Positions 9,544 to 18,442 of a stretch of DNA of 64,000 bases are shown piece after piece. Within the stretch, counting starts at the first letter, position 1; the number at the start of each line of letters is the position of its first letter. The notes beneath the pieces were generated by a model that was not told the DNA's origin, made no database searches, and saw nothing but the letters and a program-made list of their open reading frames with translations. Made by a program: the position numbers and the translations under genes. This DNA is from Lactococcus carnosus (GTDB lineage: Bacteria; Bacillota; Bacilli; Lactobacillales; Streptococcaceae). The DNA is taken from positions 124,001-188,000 of the forward strand of contig NZ_CP017194.1 in the NCBI RefSeq assembly GCF_006770265.1. The letters are read 5' to 3'.

Positions 9544-10329
9544 ATGTGTCAACATACCTTTGTGATTTGTGCCTATGGCAAGTCACCCTATTTAGAAGCT
9601 TGTATTCAATCTTGTCTGGATCAAACAAGTGTGACATCACAAGCATCAAAAATTATTTTATATACGAGTACGCCCAATGCATTAATTGATGCCTTAGCTA
9701 AACAATATCAGATTGACGTATTCAGCAATGACGGTGGTGGTATTGGACATGACTGGAATCAAGCATTATCGTTTGTCACGACGAAATACGCGACGATTGC
9801 CCATCAAGATGATATCTATTTGCCAAGCTACGGGACTGAGGTGATTAAGGCGTTTAATCATTCTGATGAGACAAATATTGTGTTTACAGACTATAGTGAA
9901 AATGATGCGCAAGATCAGTTAAGACCACGTAATATCAATTTGAAAATCAAACATTTCGGCTTGAGCTTGATGTCTCTACTTCAGGCTAAATGGTATCAAA
10001 AACGTATTTATGCGCTTGGTAATTTTATTTCTTGCCCTGCGGTATCTTATAATATGGAAAGACTCTCTGATTTCAAATTTGATGAAGATTTGAAAATGGT
10101 TGTTGACTGGGATGCGTGGGAAAGAATTATGTCACTGCCAGGTAAAGTGACATACGTCAAGCAAAGACTGATGTACCATCGGATACATAATGATTCCGAA
10201 ACAACAGTAAATACATTAGATAAAAATAGAGAAACTGAAGAGTTTATGATGTATCAACGTTATTGGCCAACTGTGATTGCAAAACTATTGATGCGCGTCT
10301 ATGTAAAAAATCAAAAAGGCAATCAATAA
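9544..10329 (+). CDS. GT2 family glycosyltransferase
   Basis: About 261 residues from ATG 9544, preceded by GGGAG at 9534-9538; the in-frame TTG at 9532 overlaps that site and is unlikely. GT2 fold with N-terminal TFVICAYGKSPYLEACI, a QDD metal-binding motif near residue 85 and VVDWDAWER later. It probably adds a sugar to the wall polysaccharide or to a lipid-linked side-chain unit. Donor and acceptor cannot be told from sequence. Confidence 0.75.
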   Translation: MCQHTFVICAYGKSPYLEACIQSCLDQTSVTSQASKIILYTSTPNALIDALAKQYQIDVFSNDGGGIGHDWNQALSFVTTKYATIAHQDDIYLPSYGTEVIKAFNHSDETNIVFTDYSENDAQDQLRPRNINLKIKHFGLSLMSLLQAKWYQKRIYALGNFISCPAVSYNMERLSDFKFDEDLKMVVDWDAWERIMSLPGKVTYVKQRLMYHRIHNDSETTVNTLDKNRETEEFMMYQRYWPTVIAKLLMRVYVKNQKGNQ

Positions 10330-10347
10330 TAGCGCTAAAGCCACTTA

Positions 10348-10356
10348 TGTTATAAT
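10348..10356 (+). promoter_or_regulatory. Extended -10 promoter before the GacI-like gene
   Basis: TGT followed by TATAAT at 10351-10356, with no clear -35. TTTGGAG at about 10374-10380 is the ribosome-binding site of the next gene. It suggests the side-chain cassette can be transcribed separately from rgpA-rgpF. Confidence 0.6.
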
Positions 10357-10385
10357 GGGTAATGTAAAAAAATTTTGGAGAATAA

Positions 10386-11117
10386 ATGGATAAGAAAAAA
10401 ATCCTTTTAATTATCCCCGCTTACAATGAGTCTGAGGGGATTGCAGCAGTCATTAAGAAAGTTGATGACTATCGTGAGAGTAGTCACTATAGCTTAGATT
10501 ATATTGTGATTAATGATGGTTCTTCTGATAATGAAGAAGAGATATTACTGGCTAACAAGATTAACCATGTTGAACTCGTCCTTAATTTAGGGATTGGTGG
10601 CGCTGTACAAACAGGTTATATCTATGCTAAAAAGCATGGCTATGATATCGCGATTCAATTTGATGGCGATGGTCAACACGATATCGCGTCTTTACCTCAA
10701 CTAGTTGACCCAATCCTTAATGGAGAAGTTGACTTTACTGTTGGCTCGCGATTTATTCAAGAGGGAACTTCTGATTTTCAGTCAACAGGTGCGAGACAGC
10801 TTGGCATAAAAATTTTATCACAACTAATCAAATGGTCGTCAAAAGTAAAAATAAAAGATGTGACAAGTGGTTATCGAGCAGGTAATCGTAAAGTCATTGA
10901 TCAATTTGCCAAGTATTATCCAAGTAAATATCCGGAACCAGAGAGTTATATGCACTTGTTTGCCAAGCATATCAAGGTACGAGAAGTGGGTGTTCAGATG
11001 TTTGAACGGACGACTGGTGAATCGAGTATTAATTTAAGGAAAGCAGTGGGCTATATGATTGATGTTTCGCTATCGATTTTAATTGCCGGATTGATTAAGA
11101 AGGAGGACCAAAAATGA
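10386..11117 (+). CDS. GT2 polyprenyl-phosphate glycosyltransferase, GacI-like
   Basis: 243-residue GT2 of the dolichol-phosphate mannose synthase type. N-terminal LLIIPAYNESEGI, a NDGSSD site and FDGDGQHD as the DXD motif near residue 97. Its last codons overlap a DUF2304 gene (ATG 11114), the arrangement of GacI/GacJ, where GacI charges undecaprenyl phosphate with GlcNAc. By analogy it should make an undecaprenyl-phosphate sugar for side-chain addition. The sugar itself (GlcNAc or Glc) is not determined by the sequence. Confidence 0.78.
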   Translation: MDKKKILLIIPAYNESEGIAAVIKKVDDYRESSHYSLDYIVINDGSSDNEEEILLANKINHVELVLNLGIGGAVQTGYIYAKKHGYDIAIQFDGDGQHDIASLPQLVDPILNGEVDFTVGSRFIQEGTSDFQSTGARQLGIKILSQLIKWSSKVKIKDVTSGYRAGNRKVIDQFAKYYPSKYPEPESYMHLFAKHIKVREVGVQMFERTTGESSINLRKAVGYMIDVSLSILIAGLIKKEDQK

Positions 11118-11482
11118 TGCCTTTACAATTGCAAATTATCGCGATCATTTTGGCAGTTGGTTTTTTTATCTTGCCAATTTACTTAGTCAAAAAAGGTCAA
11201 GCAGAAGTCAGACAGCTACGCAAATGGCTGTTATTAGCTGTCATCATTTTAATTGGTGCTTTGGTACCTGCATTGGCAACGCGTGTTGCTAAACTGTTAG
11301 GGATTATCAATCTCACATCACTTGCCTTATTTGGCTTAACCGGTGTCTTGTTGATTTTTGCCTTGAACGCGCATATTTCGCTAATTAATGCTGAAAATCA
11401 AATTAAAGTGCTGACGCAAGAGTTATCGCTTATGAAAGCAGATCTGAATGAGACGGACAAGGATGAGCGTGATCTAAGTTAA
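11114..11482 (+). CDS. DUF2304 small membrane protein, GacJ-like
   Basis: 122 residues with three hydrophobic segments (about 7-24, 37-57 and 67-85) and a hydrophilic helical tail. Such DUF2304 proteins are encoded next to polyprenyl-phosphate GT2 enzymes; GacJ binds GacI and raises its activity at the membrane. The start overlaps the GT2 gene by 4 bp (ATGA) and GGAGG lies at 11102-11106. About 200 bp with no recognisable gene follow before the flippase. Confidence 0.78.
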   Translation: MMPLQLQIIAIILAVGFFILPIYLVKKGQAEVRQLRKWLLLAVIILIGALVPALATRVAKLLGIINLTSLALFGLTGVLLIFALNAHISLINAENQIKVLTQELSLMKADLNETDKDERDLS

Positions 11483-11682
11483 TTAGCGTGATTGCTGACC
11501 TACTCTACAAGATTTGATGAGTAACTGATGGTTAGTTATCAACAGTAATCAAATAATCAGTTTATGAAAAATTGTGGACGAGATATCAAAAGTATCATGT
11601 GAAAGCTTATGCTATTTTGAGTCTATTTCGCAATTAAGAGATAGCCAGTTAATCTATATCATCCAACGGTAGGAGTTTAGTA

Positions 11683-13215
11683 ATGGAAACTACAAATGTT
11701 CAAAAAGCAACTAAAAATATCATGGTTTCATTTGGAACACAAGTGGTTTTACTTGTTTTTAAATTTATTGTTCAAACCTTATTTATTCACAAACTAGGCG
11801 AGTTATATTTAGGTGTCAATGGTCTTATGACCAATCTCTTTACTGTATTTTCTTTTGCAGAATTGGGACTAGGTACAGCAATTTCATACAATTTGTATCG
11901 ACCAATTGCTGATAATGATAGACCAAAGATTGCCGCCTATATGCGCTTTTATAAGCGTGCTTATGAAGTGATAGGGTTGTTTGTTGCCGTATTAGGCATT
12001 GGATTTATGCCCTTTTTGCACTCCGTAATCAAAGGAGACTATGTTGATGGCTTGTACATCATCTATGCGCTTTTTCTGATGAACACAATCTCATCTTATA
12101 TATTCACCTACAAGAGAACCTTGCTTACCGCCTACCAGGAAGAGTATAAAAACCAACTCAATTTATTTTGGTTTACTGTCGTTCAGATGTCTTTGCAATC
12201 AGTTGTCTTGTTTCTTTATCAAAATTTTATTCTTTATCTAGTCATTCAAGTTGTCTGTACTTTCCTATCCAATTTTGTTATCTCAAGAGTTGTTGATAAA
12301 GAGTATCCGTATTTAAAAGAACATATAGATGAGCGCATTAGCAAAGTGGAATTTGGTGTTATTCGTCGGAATGTATTAGAATTACTAGGGGCCAAAGTAG
12401 GTGGAGTTGTCCTGACATCAACGGACAATATTATCATTTCAAGCTTTATCGGTCTTGCTGCTGTTGGGCAATATGCCAACTATTTATTAATCACGGCTAG
12501 TATCACTTTTGTTACGAATAAAACGATTAGTTCAATTATCGCTAGTATTGGTAATATGTCGATCAAGAATTCTAAGGATGATAATATTAAAACGTTTTAT
12601 CAAGCTTATTTTTTAAACTATATGGCATCTATCATTGTGTCATCCTGCCTGATGAACTTGATGACGCCATTTATCCGTGCCTGGGCAGGTGAAGCTTATG
12701 TCATGGGATTTTGGGTGTTACTATTTACAGTTTTAAATTATTTAATAGGCCAAATGCGGCAGACAATCAGTGCATTTATGTTTGCTTATGGTGCGCTGCA
12801 ATTTCAAGGTGTTAAATCAATTATTGAAGCACTAATCAATTTGACCTTATCTATCCTATTGGTTACTCAGACAAATTTAGGTGTTGCAGGCATCTTAATG
12901 GGGACATTGATTACGAATGTTTTAATTAATAGCTGGTTTGAAGCCTATCAAATGTTTCGACAAGGGTTTAAAGAGTCTGTTAAAAAGTTCTTATTCTATA
13001 ATTGGGGTCATTTATTACTTGCGACTGGGATTGTTTTACTGGTCTACAAATTGACATCATATATAGAGCTTGCAAATCCGTGGTTAGATTTGCTTGCTAC
13101 AGTTGTCGTTACACTTATATTAGATGTTTTTTTCATCTCCCTCATACATGGTAGAAATCAGTATTTTAAATCTGTAAAGCAGCTATTAATACAGAGAATT
13201 TTTAGAAAAAAATAA
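11683..13215 (+). CDS. Wzx-type polysaccharide flippase (MATE/MOP superfamily)
   Basis: 510 residues with about 12-14 hydrophobic helices and the N-terminal pattern of oligosaccharide flippases, TQVVLLVFKFIVQTLFI then LGVNGLMTNLFTVFSFAELG. AGGAG at 11671-11675 supports the ATG. The main rhamnan is exported by RgpC/RgpD, so a second export route fits a separate lipid-linked side-chain precursor, as proposed for GacK. It ends the cassette; substrate is inferred from context only. Confidence 0.8.
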   Translation: METTNVQKATKNIMVSFGTQVVLLVFKFIVQTLFIHKLGELYLGVNGLMTNLFTVFSFAELGLGTAISYNLYRPIADNDRPKIAAYMRFYKRAYEVIGLFVAVLGIGFMPFLHSVIKGDYVDGLYIIYALFLMNTISSYIFTYKRTLLTAYQEEYKNQLNLFWFTVVQMSLQSVVLFLYQNFILYLVIQVVCTFLSNFVISRVVDKEYPYLKEHIDERISKVEFGVIRRNVLELLGAKVGGVVLTSTDNIIISSFIGLAAVGQYANYLLITASITFVTNKTISSIIASIGNMSIKNSKDDNIKTFYQAYFLNYMASIIVSSCLMNLMTPFIRAWAGEAYVMGFWVLLFTVLNYLIGQMRQTISAFMFAYGALQFQGVKSIIEALINLTLSILLVTQTNLGVAGILMGTLITNVLINSWFEAYQMFRQGFKESVKKFLFYNWGHLLLATGIVLLVYKLTSYIELANPWLDLLATVVVTLILDVFFISLIHGRNQYFKSVKQLLIQRIFRKK

Positions 13216-13309
13216 TAAAATGTCTCTATGCTAAATAAAGTTCTAGGTCTTTGAAAATTAAGTTGTTTGATAAACAGCCTAATAGATCTAGTTTTTTTTA
13301 TTTTATTGG

Positions 13310-13337
13310 TGTACAAAACATTAAAACGTGGTATAAT
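13310..13337 (+). promoter_or_regulatory. Promoter of the amidase/glucosaminidase gene
   Basis: -10 TATAAT at 13332-13337 with a partial -35 TGTACA 16 bp upstream at 13310-13315. AGGTGG at 13363-13368 precedes the GTG start. Confidence 0.6.
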
Positions 13338-13372
13338 AAGATAGATAAATTAAAGGATGGGTAGGTGGATAA

Positions 13373-15841
13373 GTGTATTATAGTAATTGCAGAGAAAAAC
13401 AGAGAAATATACAAGTAGTTGTGGCTATCGTGTTGCTGATAGGGATGTTTATATCTATAAAGGTATCAGCGAGTGCTGTTAATGATTATATCATCAATAA
13501 CAATATTAAGCCGGCAAATGAAACATTACAATTAGGTAGAATATATAACCAGGACCCCAAGATAAACGGTAATCTCAACATGAATTATGATGATGGGAAA
13601 CCAAAAATGATTATTATCCATGAGATTGGTGTGGATGGTGGCACGATTAATGGGTCCATTGACTATATGGTTAGAACGCAAGATTCAGCCTTTGTGCATG
13701 CTTTTGTTGATGATAGTAGATTGATTACGATCGCGGATAAAAGCAAAAAATCCTGGGGTTCTGGTGGCTATGGAAATAGGTACGGCATTCAAATCGAACA
13801 AATGCGTGTCACTAGCAAAGCAGCCTTTTATAAACAGATAGCAACTTTGGCAAATTGGACAGCGCAACAGATGAAAAAGTACGACATGGGCGCACCAAAG
13901 TTAATGTCAAGCCCTAGTACACCACAGAGAAATGATTTGTCGACAAAACCAGATGGCAATCTAGCAACGCATAAGATGATTTCTTATAAATATAATCAAA
14001 CAACAGACCATGTAGATCCGGATGAATATTGGGCAAGATTTGGTTATGATATTAATCAGTTTCGTGATTTGGTGGCAACTTATTATAATGGAAATCAAGT
14101 TCAGCAAAATGTAGGTTATTTAGATACTTTAGGTATCACTGGTGAGGGAAATACGATCAAGGTTCGTGGTTGGCATTATAGTCCTAAAAAATATGAATTT
14201 CTGTTCATAATGGATGCTGATACTGGAAAAGAAATTTCACGTCAACAAGTCAGCCAGCCAGAAATCCGAAATGATGTCAAAAGCGTGTATAAGTATAATA
14301 ATGCTGAGAAATCTGGATTTAATAAGGTATTGTGGGTGCCTAGAGGTAAAACTATTTACGTCATGTCTAGAAAAACCGATGATCCTAAAGGTAATGATAG
14401 TGGCGGAGCAGATGATATTCGTTTCTCATCAAATGTCATCAAAACATTTTCTAATCGCGGCTATTTAGATAGCGTATCTCTAAATGGGAATACATTATCG
14501 ATGCGGGCATGGTTTTGGGCTGGACAGTCTTATAAGTACCAGTTTGTATTCGCTTTAGATGCGACGACAGGTAAAGAACTTTCTAGAAAAGCAACTAATA
14601 TAGAAACTAGAGTTGATGTAAAAAGAGCCTTAAATAATCTAACAAATTCCGAAAAATCAGGTGTCAAGGTACAACTAGCAGTCCCGATTGATAAAAATAT
14701 AAAGATTATGATTAGACGAACGAATGATCCTAAAGGAAATGAAAGAGGTGGGAAATCTGATTATATCTTTGGCGGTAAGACCATTTCTTCTTATAAATCA
14801 AAATTTAATCAAAATAGTCTATCTGTAGCTGGTACTACTCTTAGCACGCGTGGGTGGTTTTGGACGCAACAAGCAACGTATAAGTACCAGTATATCTTTG
14901 TGATGGATAAAAATACAAATCAAGAACTTGCTAGGAAACTGACGCCTATACTAAATAGATCAGATGTGAAAAATTATCTGGGTAATTTAAAGGGGACAAA
15001 TCAGACTGGTTTTGATACCAGTATTAAATTACCAGGTAATAAGCAAGCCTATATTATGGTTAGGCGTACAAATGACCCTAAAGGCAACGGTATTGGCGGT
15101 TATACAGAAATTAGCTTTCCAAATAAAGTTGTGCAAACTAAGGCGACTTTACCAGTTAAACCTGTTAAACCAAGTCAACCCGCTAAACCAAGTCAACCTG
15201 TTAAACCGAGTCAACCTGCTAAACCAAGTCAGCCTGTCAAACCAAGTCAACCTGCTAAAATAGATTTAACAGGAACAAATGACACGCAAAAAGCATGGTT
15301 TAATGCGCTTTATGCAAGCGCACAGCAATTAGCAAAAGCTAATGACCTATTCCCATCTGTTATGATGAGCCAAGCCATTGCAGAAAGTGCTTGGGGACAG
15401 AGTGAACTTGCTAAAACTGGCAATAATTTATTCGGTGTTAAGGCTGATCCTAGTTGGACTGGTGCAGTTGTGAATAGGTTAACGCTTGAAAATACAACGG
15501 CTGCTAATCAAACAGTTACAGGCTATAGGACTGAGGCAGAAGGTAGGGCAGGTAAACCAGCTACAACTTTTGTACTAGCTAATAAAGGGACACCTTATTA
15601 CATCTATACTGGCTTCCGAAAGTATGCTAGCCAATCAGAGTCTTTAAGAGACTATGTGACCAAGATAAAAACAACAGTAAATGGCTCAACCTATCGTTAT
15701 CAAGGTGCTTGGCGCAGTAAGGCGGGTAGTTATCAAAATGCAGCTCATGCATTAAAATTAGGTGGCTACGCAACTGCTCCAGACTATGCCACTAATTTAA
15801 CTAATCGGATTGAAAAATATAAACTATATGTGTTAGATTAA
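13373..15841 (+). CDS. Secreted bifunctional autolysin: amidase + three wall-binding-like repeats + glucosaminidase
   Basis: 822 residues from GTG 13373. Residues 13-34 form a signal peptide. Residues 78-220 resemble a type-2 N-acetylmuramoyl-L-alanine amidase, with likely zinc-site histidines in IIIHEIG (H83), THK (H200) and DHVDP (H213). Three repeats of about 107 residues follow (248-354, 363-470, 479-585), each with GW(F/H)(W/Y), Y.(Y/F)..(F)IMD and RRTNDPKGN motifs. Five KPSQP(A/V) units (599-628) form a linker to a glucosaminidase-like domain (about 640-822) with the likely catalytic Glu in AESAWGQS (E671). It should cut both the sugar-peptide bond and the glycan strand. The repeat is shared with the CHAP protein at 18943-20214. 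Confidence 0.85.
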   Translation: MYYSNCREKQRNIQVVVAIVLLIGMFISIKVSASAVNDYIINNNIKPANETLQLGRIYNQDPKINGNLNMNYDDGKPKMIIIHEIGVDGGTINGSIDYMVRTQDSAFVHAFVDDSRLITIADKSKKSWGSGGYGNRYGIQIEQMRVTSKAAFYKQIATLANWTAQQMKKYDMGAPKLMSSPSTPQRNDLSTKPDGNLATHKMISYKYNQTTDHVDPDEYWARFGYDINQFRDLVATYYNGNQVQQNVGYLDTLGITGEGNTIKVRGWHYSPKKYEFLFIMDADTGKEISRQQVSQPEIRNDVKSVYKYNNAEKSGFNKVLWVPRGKTIYVMSRKTDDPKGNDSGGADDIRFSSNVIKTFSNRGYLDSVSLNGNTLSMRAWFWAGQSYKYQFVFALDATTGKELSRKATNIETRVDVKRALNNLTNSEKSGVKVQLAVPIDKNIKIMIRRTNDPKGNERGGKSDYIFGGKTISSYKSKFNQNSLSVAGTTLSTRGWFWTQQATYKYQYIFVMDKNTNQELARKLTPILNRSDVKNYLGNLKGTNQTGFDTSIKLPGNKQAYIMVRRTNDPKGNGIGGYTEISFPNKVVQTKATLPVKPVKPSQPAKPSQPVKPSQPAKPSQPVKPSQPAKIDLTGTNDTQKAWFNALYASAQQLAKANDLFPSVMMSQAIAESAWGQSELAKTGNNLFGVKADPSWTGAVVNRLTLENTTAANQTVTGYRTEAEGRAGKPATTFVLANKGTPYYIYTGFRKYASQSESLRDYVTKIKTTVNGSTYRYQGAWRSKAGSYQNAAHALKLGGYATAPDYATNLTNRIEKYKLYVLD
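15167..15256 (+). repeat. Five tandem 18-bp units encoding KPSQP(A/V)
   Basis: Five head-to-tail 18-bp units, nearly identical, encode KPSQPA and KPSQPV in alternation and link the repeat domain to the glucosaminidase domain. Each gain or loss of a unit keeps the frame, so copy number may vary between strains. Confidence 0.9.
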
Positions 15842-15911
15842 AGTTTTGTTTATCAAAGAAGGTGAGCAATCGTGCGATAAGCATGTCTTTGTAATACTAT
15901 GTTAATAAATT

Positions 15912-15946
15912 AAAAACTGATTGCCGTTTGCTAGCAATCAGTTTTT
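15912..15946. terminator. Bidirectional terminator between the autolysin gene and pepA
   Basis: AAAAACTGATTGC at 15912-15924 pairs with GCAATCAGTTTTT at 15934-15946. A- and T-runs on both sides let it serve both converging genes. Confidence 0.9.
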
Positions 15947-15965
15947 ATTATAGTAAAGAGGTGGC

Positions 15966-17051
15966 TTAAAAGGTGTTACCGCGAATTAAGTCAACAGTAC
16001 TGCGATCCAATTTCTTCACAATTTCTTGTAAAAAGGCTTGAGCAGTATCAAAGTCTTCTAGTGAAAATAGGGTTTGGTGGCTATGAATATAGCGTGCACA
16101 AACACCGATCGTTGTTGAAGGGATACCAGATTGTTTTAAATGTGCAGCTCCAGCATCTGTCCCACCTTTTGAGACATAATACTGATATTTGACACCTGCT
16201 GATTCTGCTGTGTCTAATAAGAAATCACGCATGGTAGGGAGTAAAATATGTCCTGGGTCAAAAATACGCATGAGGGTACCCTCACCGATACGTCCGTCAG
16301 CACTTGCATCAAAGGTGTCTTGAGCTGGTGAGCAATCTACGGCGAAAAACAGATCAGGGTTGAATTTTGTAGTAGACACGTGAGCCCCTCGAAGCCCAAC
16401 TTCTTCTTGGACATTTGCGCCAGCGATAAGGGTATTTGGTAACTGTATATTCTCTGTAGTCAAGTGTGCTAAAAGTTCGTTTACCATCAAGCAACCATAG
16501 CGGTTGTCCCAAGACTTACTGATGACATTTTTTTGATTGGCAGTGAGAATTGTTTCTGATTGTGGGACGATGACTGCACCGGGATGTACACCAAAATGTT
16601 CTGCTTCGGCCTTATCTGAGAAACCAGCATCGAAAATGATATCTTCAACTTTTGGTAATGTAGCAGCACCACCTGCGCCACGCATCAAATGAGGTGGAAT
16701 ACCGCCTGTGATGATGGGGATCGTAATGTTATTTCTAGCAAATAACGTGAAGCGCTGGGCAGAGATAACAAGTGGATTCCAACCACCTAAGGCAACCACA
16801 CGTAAGGTACCATCAGGTTTGATCATACTAACCATGAAGCCGACTTCATCCATGTGACCTGCTACCATTATTCTTGGGGCGTTTTCTGATTTTGCATGTT
16901 TAATGCCAAAAATCCCACCGAGTCCATCTGTTTGGACGTCATCTACATGAGGGGTTATCTGCTTTCGCATAAACGCTTGCATCGGCTTTTCAAAACCAGA
17001 AGTTGCTTGAATTTCAGTAATTTCCTTTATTTTTTCAAAGGTGATAGACAT
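15966..17051 (-). CDS. pepA: Glutamyl aminopeptidase PepA (M42 family)
   Basis: 361-residue M42 metallopeptidase, cytoplasmic, removing N-terminal Glu/Asp from peptides. The metal-site signatures are VAGHMDEVGFMV, DNRYGC, QEEVGLRGA and SKGGTDAGAAH in the expected order. An AGGAGC ribosome-binding site precedes the ATG, and a 7-bp inverted repeat (17076-17082/17087-17093) lies in its upstream region. It is convergent with the autolysin gene. The divergent DUF4651-thioredoxin-ytpR-ssb set is the usual streptococcal neighbourhood of pepA. Confidence 0.93.
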   Translation of the reverse strand: MSITFEKIKEITEIQATSGFEKPMQAFMRKQITPHVDDVQTDGLGGIFGIKHAKSENAPRIMVAGHMDEVGFMVSMIKPDGTLRVVALGGWNPLVISAQRFTLFARNNITIPIITGGIPPHLMRGAGGAATLPKVEDIIFDAGFSDKAEAEHFGVHPGAVIVPQSETILTANQKNVISKSWDNRYGCLMVNELLAHLTTENIQLPNTLIAGANVQEEVGLRGAHVSTTKFNPDLFFAVDCSPAQDTFDASADGRIGEGTLMRIFDPGHILLPTMRDFLLDTAESAGVKYQYYVSKGGTDAGAAHLKQSGIPSTTIGVCARYIHSHQTLFSLEDFDTAQAFLQEIVKKLDRSTVDLIRGNTF

Positions 17052-17075
17052 AATGACACGCTCCTAAATTAGATA

Positions 17076-17093
17076 ACTTATTAAGAAATAAGT
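17076..17093. repeat. 7-bp inverted repeat in the pepA upstream region
   Basis: ACTTATT and AATAAGT separated by AAGA, about 25 bp before the pepA start. It could be an operator or a 5' UTR hairpin; there is no T-run in the direction of pepA. Confidence 0.4.
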
Positions 17094-17169
17094 CTTTCTT
17101 TAATGATACCAAAATGCGCTTCAAATAGGCACTAAAAAGTATAAGGAGTTAGCAAGCTGATTAAAATTA

Positions 17170-17178
17170 TGCTAAAAT
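17170..17178 (+). promoter_or_regulatory. Extended -10 placed directly before the start codon at 17185
   Basis: TGC plus TAAAAT (17173-17178) ends 6 nt before the ATG at 17185. A normal start site about 7 nt downstream would fall on the A of the ATG, and no Shine-Dalgarno sequence is visible. Confidence 0.5.
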
Positions 17179-17184
17179 AAAGAT

Positions 17185-17499
17185 ATGAAAAAAATATTAA
17201 AGATTGGTGTCGGGGCGCTTGTTGGCGTGAGTCTTGCGGTCGGTGTGACGACCCTATACCAAAAACGTAAGGATCGAAATATACGACGACTCTTGACGTT
17301 AGCAAAACAACATTTTATGTTTGACGATATTTTGACAAGTTGGATTATGACTGACCCAATTCTTTTTCAGATACATGAAGGTGGTATCATTCGTTCAGAT
17401 GGTACGGTCGTTACCTTTGAAATAGATGGCGATAGTTTAAGAATTGTTGAAACATTTGGTGAAGAAAAAAAGGTGGATATAGCAGATGATTATTCCTGA
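17185..17499 (+). CDS. Small membrane-anchored protein, DUF4651-like
   Basis: 104 residues. Residues 1-26 hold one hydrophobic segment (a membrane anchor), followed by KKRK-type basic residues and a soluble domain of about 75 residues with FEIDGDSLRIVETFG. Position between pepA and a thioredoxin gene matches the DUF4651 family in streptococci; function unknown. It overlaps the thioredoxin gene by 14 bp, so the two are likely co-translated. Confidence 0.65.
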   Translation: MKKILKIGVGALVGVSLAVGVTTLYQKRKDRNIRRLLTLAKQHFMFDDILTSWIMTDPILFQIHEGGIIRSDGTVVTFEIDGDSLRIVETFGEEKKVDIADDYS

Positions 17500-17806
17500 A
17501 AATTTAGAAGTTTTGGCAGAATTCGTTAAAAAAGGACGAAATGTATTCTTTTTTACAGCTGACTGGTGTGGCGATTGTTCCTTTATTAAACCATCAATGC
17601 CTGAAATCGAGGCAGCTCATCCAGAGTATACATTTATAGAAGTTGATCGTGATGCTTATCTAGATGTTGCCATCGAGTGGGGGATTATGGGGATACCTAG
17701 TTTTGTCGTGATTGAAGATGGTAAAGAGACAGGTCGTTTGGTCAACAAACTACGCAAAACAAAAACAGAAATTGATGCATTTTTAACAGGAGTAAAAACA
17801 AAATGA
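17486..17806 (+). CDS. Thioredoxin family protein
   Basis: 106-residue cytoplasmic thioredoxin-fold protein with the active-site motif ADWCGDCSFIKP (CGDC, about residues 29-32) and a cis-proline loop GIPSFVV. CGDC differs from the CGPC of housekeeping thioredoxin A, so this is a thioredoxin-like protein rather than TrxA. It starts within the upstream gene and its stop overlaps the ytpR start (ATGA), an operon with tight coupling. Confidence 0.85.
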   Translation: MIIPENLEVLAEFVKKGRNVFFFTADWCGDCSFIKPSMPEIEAAHPEYTFIEVDRDAYLDVAIEWGIMGIPSFVVIEDGKETGRLVNKLRKTKTEIDAFLTGVKTK

Positions 17807-18426
17807 TTGCGATTTATAACACGCATATGAACGACGTCTTGATGCTAATTGTTGGCGATAATCAAGGGGAAAAATTAGCAGCAACACGTAAAAATAATGT
17901 GGCGAGAGTAACACGTCAAGATACTGGCGAGGTTGTTGCCTGGAACTTTTTTGAAGCAACAGCTTTGTTTCCAGTAAATGGCAATGGTCAAGTTAGCTTA
18001 TCAGATGCAGATGTTGCGCATCTCAATACTGAGATGAAGGCTGCCGGATTTGAAGAACAGCTCATGAATGATCAAGAGCCAAAATTTGTAGTTGGTGAGA
18101 TCGTGGAGATGATGGCACATCCTGATTCTGATCATTTAAATATTGCTCAAGTTACGATTGGCCATGATCAAGTTGTACAAATCGTAGCAGGTGCACCCAA
18201 CGCACGTGTTGGGATGAAAACAATCGTTGTCCTACCAGGTGCGATGATGCCAAATGGTGCATTGATTTTTGCAGGCCAGTTACGTGGTGTACCGAGCTTT
18301 GGTATGATGGCAAGTCCACGTGAGCTTGCCCTGCCTAATGCACCTCAAAAACGGGGAATCATTGAACTTTCACCAAGTGAAGTACCAGGTACAGCTTTTT
18401 CACCATCTCAACATTGGCATAAATAA
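17803..18426 (+). CDS. ytpR: YtpR family tRNA-binding-domain protein
   Basis: 207 residues. The N-terminal about 90 residues are a DUF4479-type domain and the C-terminal half is an EMAP/tRNA-binding OB fold (VGEIVEMMAHPDSDHLNIAQV, then QIVAGAPNARVGMK and GVPSFGMMASPREL), like the N-terminal domain of PheT. The role is unclear, presumably tRNA or nucleic-acid binding. It shares its start with the stop of the thioredoxin gene. The operon ends at the hairpin just ahead of ssbB. Confidence 0.87.
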   Translation: MIAIYNTHMNDVLMLIVGDNQGEKLAATRKNNVARVTRQDTGEVVAWNFFEATALFPVNGNGQVSLSDADVAHLNTEMKAAGFEEQLMNDQEPKFVVGEIVEMMAHPDSDHLNIAQVTIGHDQVVQIVAGAPNARVGMKTIVVLPGAMMPNGALIFAGQLRGVPSFGMMASPRELALPNAPQKRGIIELSPSEVPGTAFSPSQHWHK

Positions 18427-18442
18427 AAAATCCGAGCAGTCT

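Noticed and set aside
11483-11682. A gene or RNA in the gap between the DUF2304 gene and the flippase gene
   Set aside because: No open frame with a plausible start, no terminator hairpin and no structured motif was recognised in these 200 bp.
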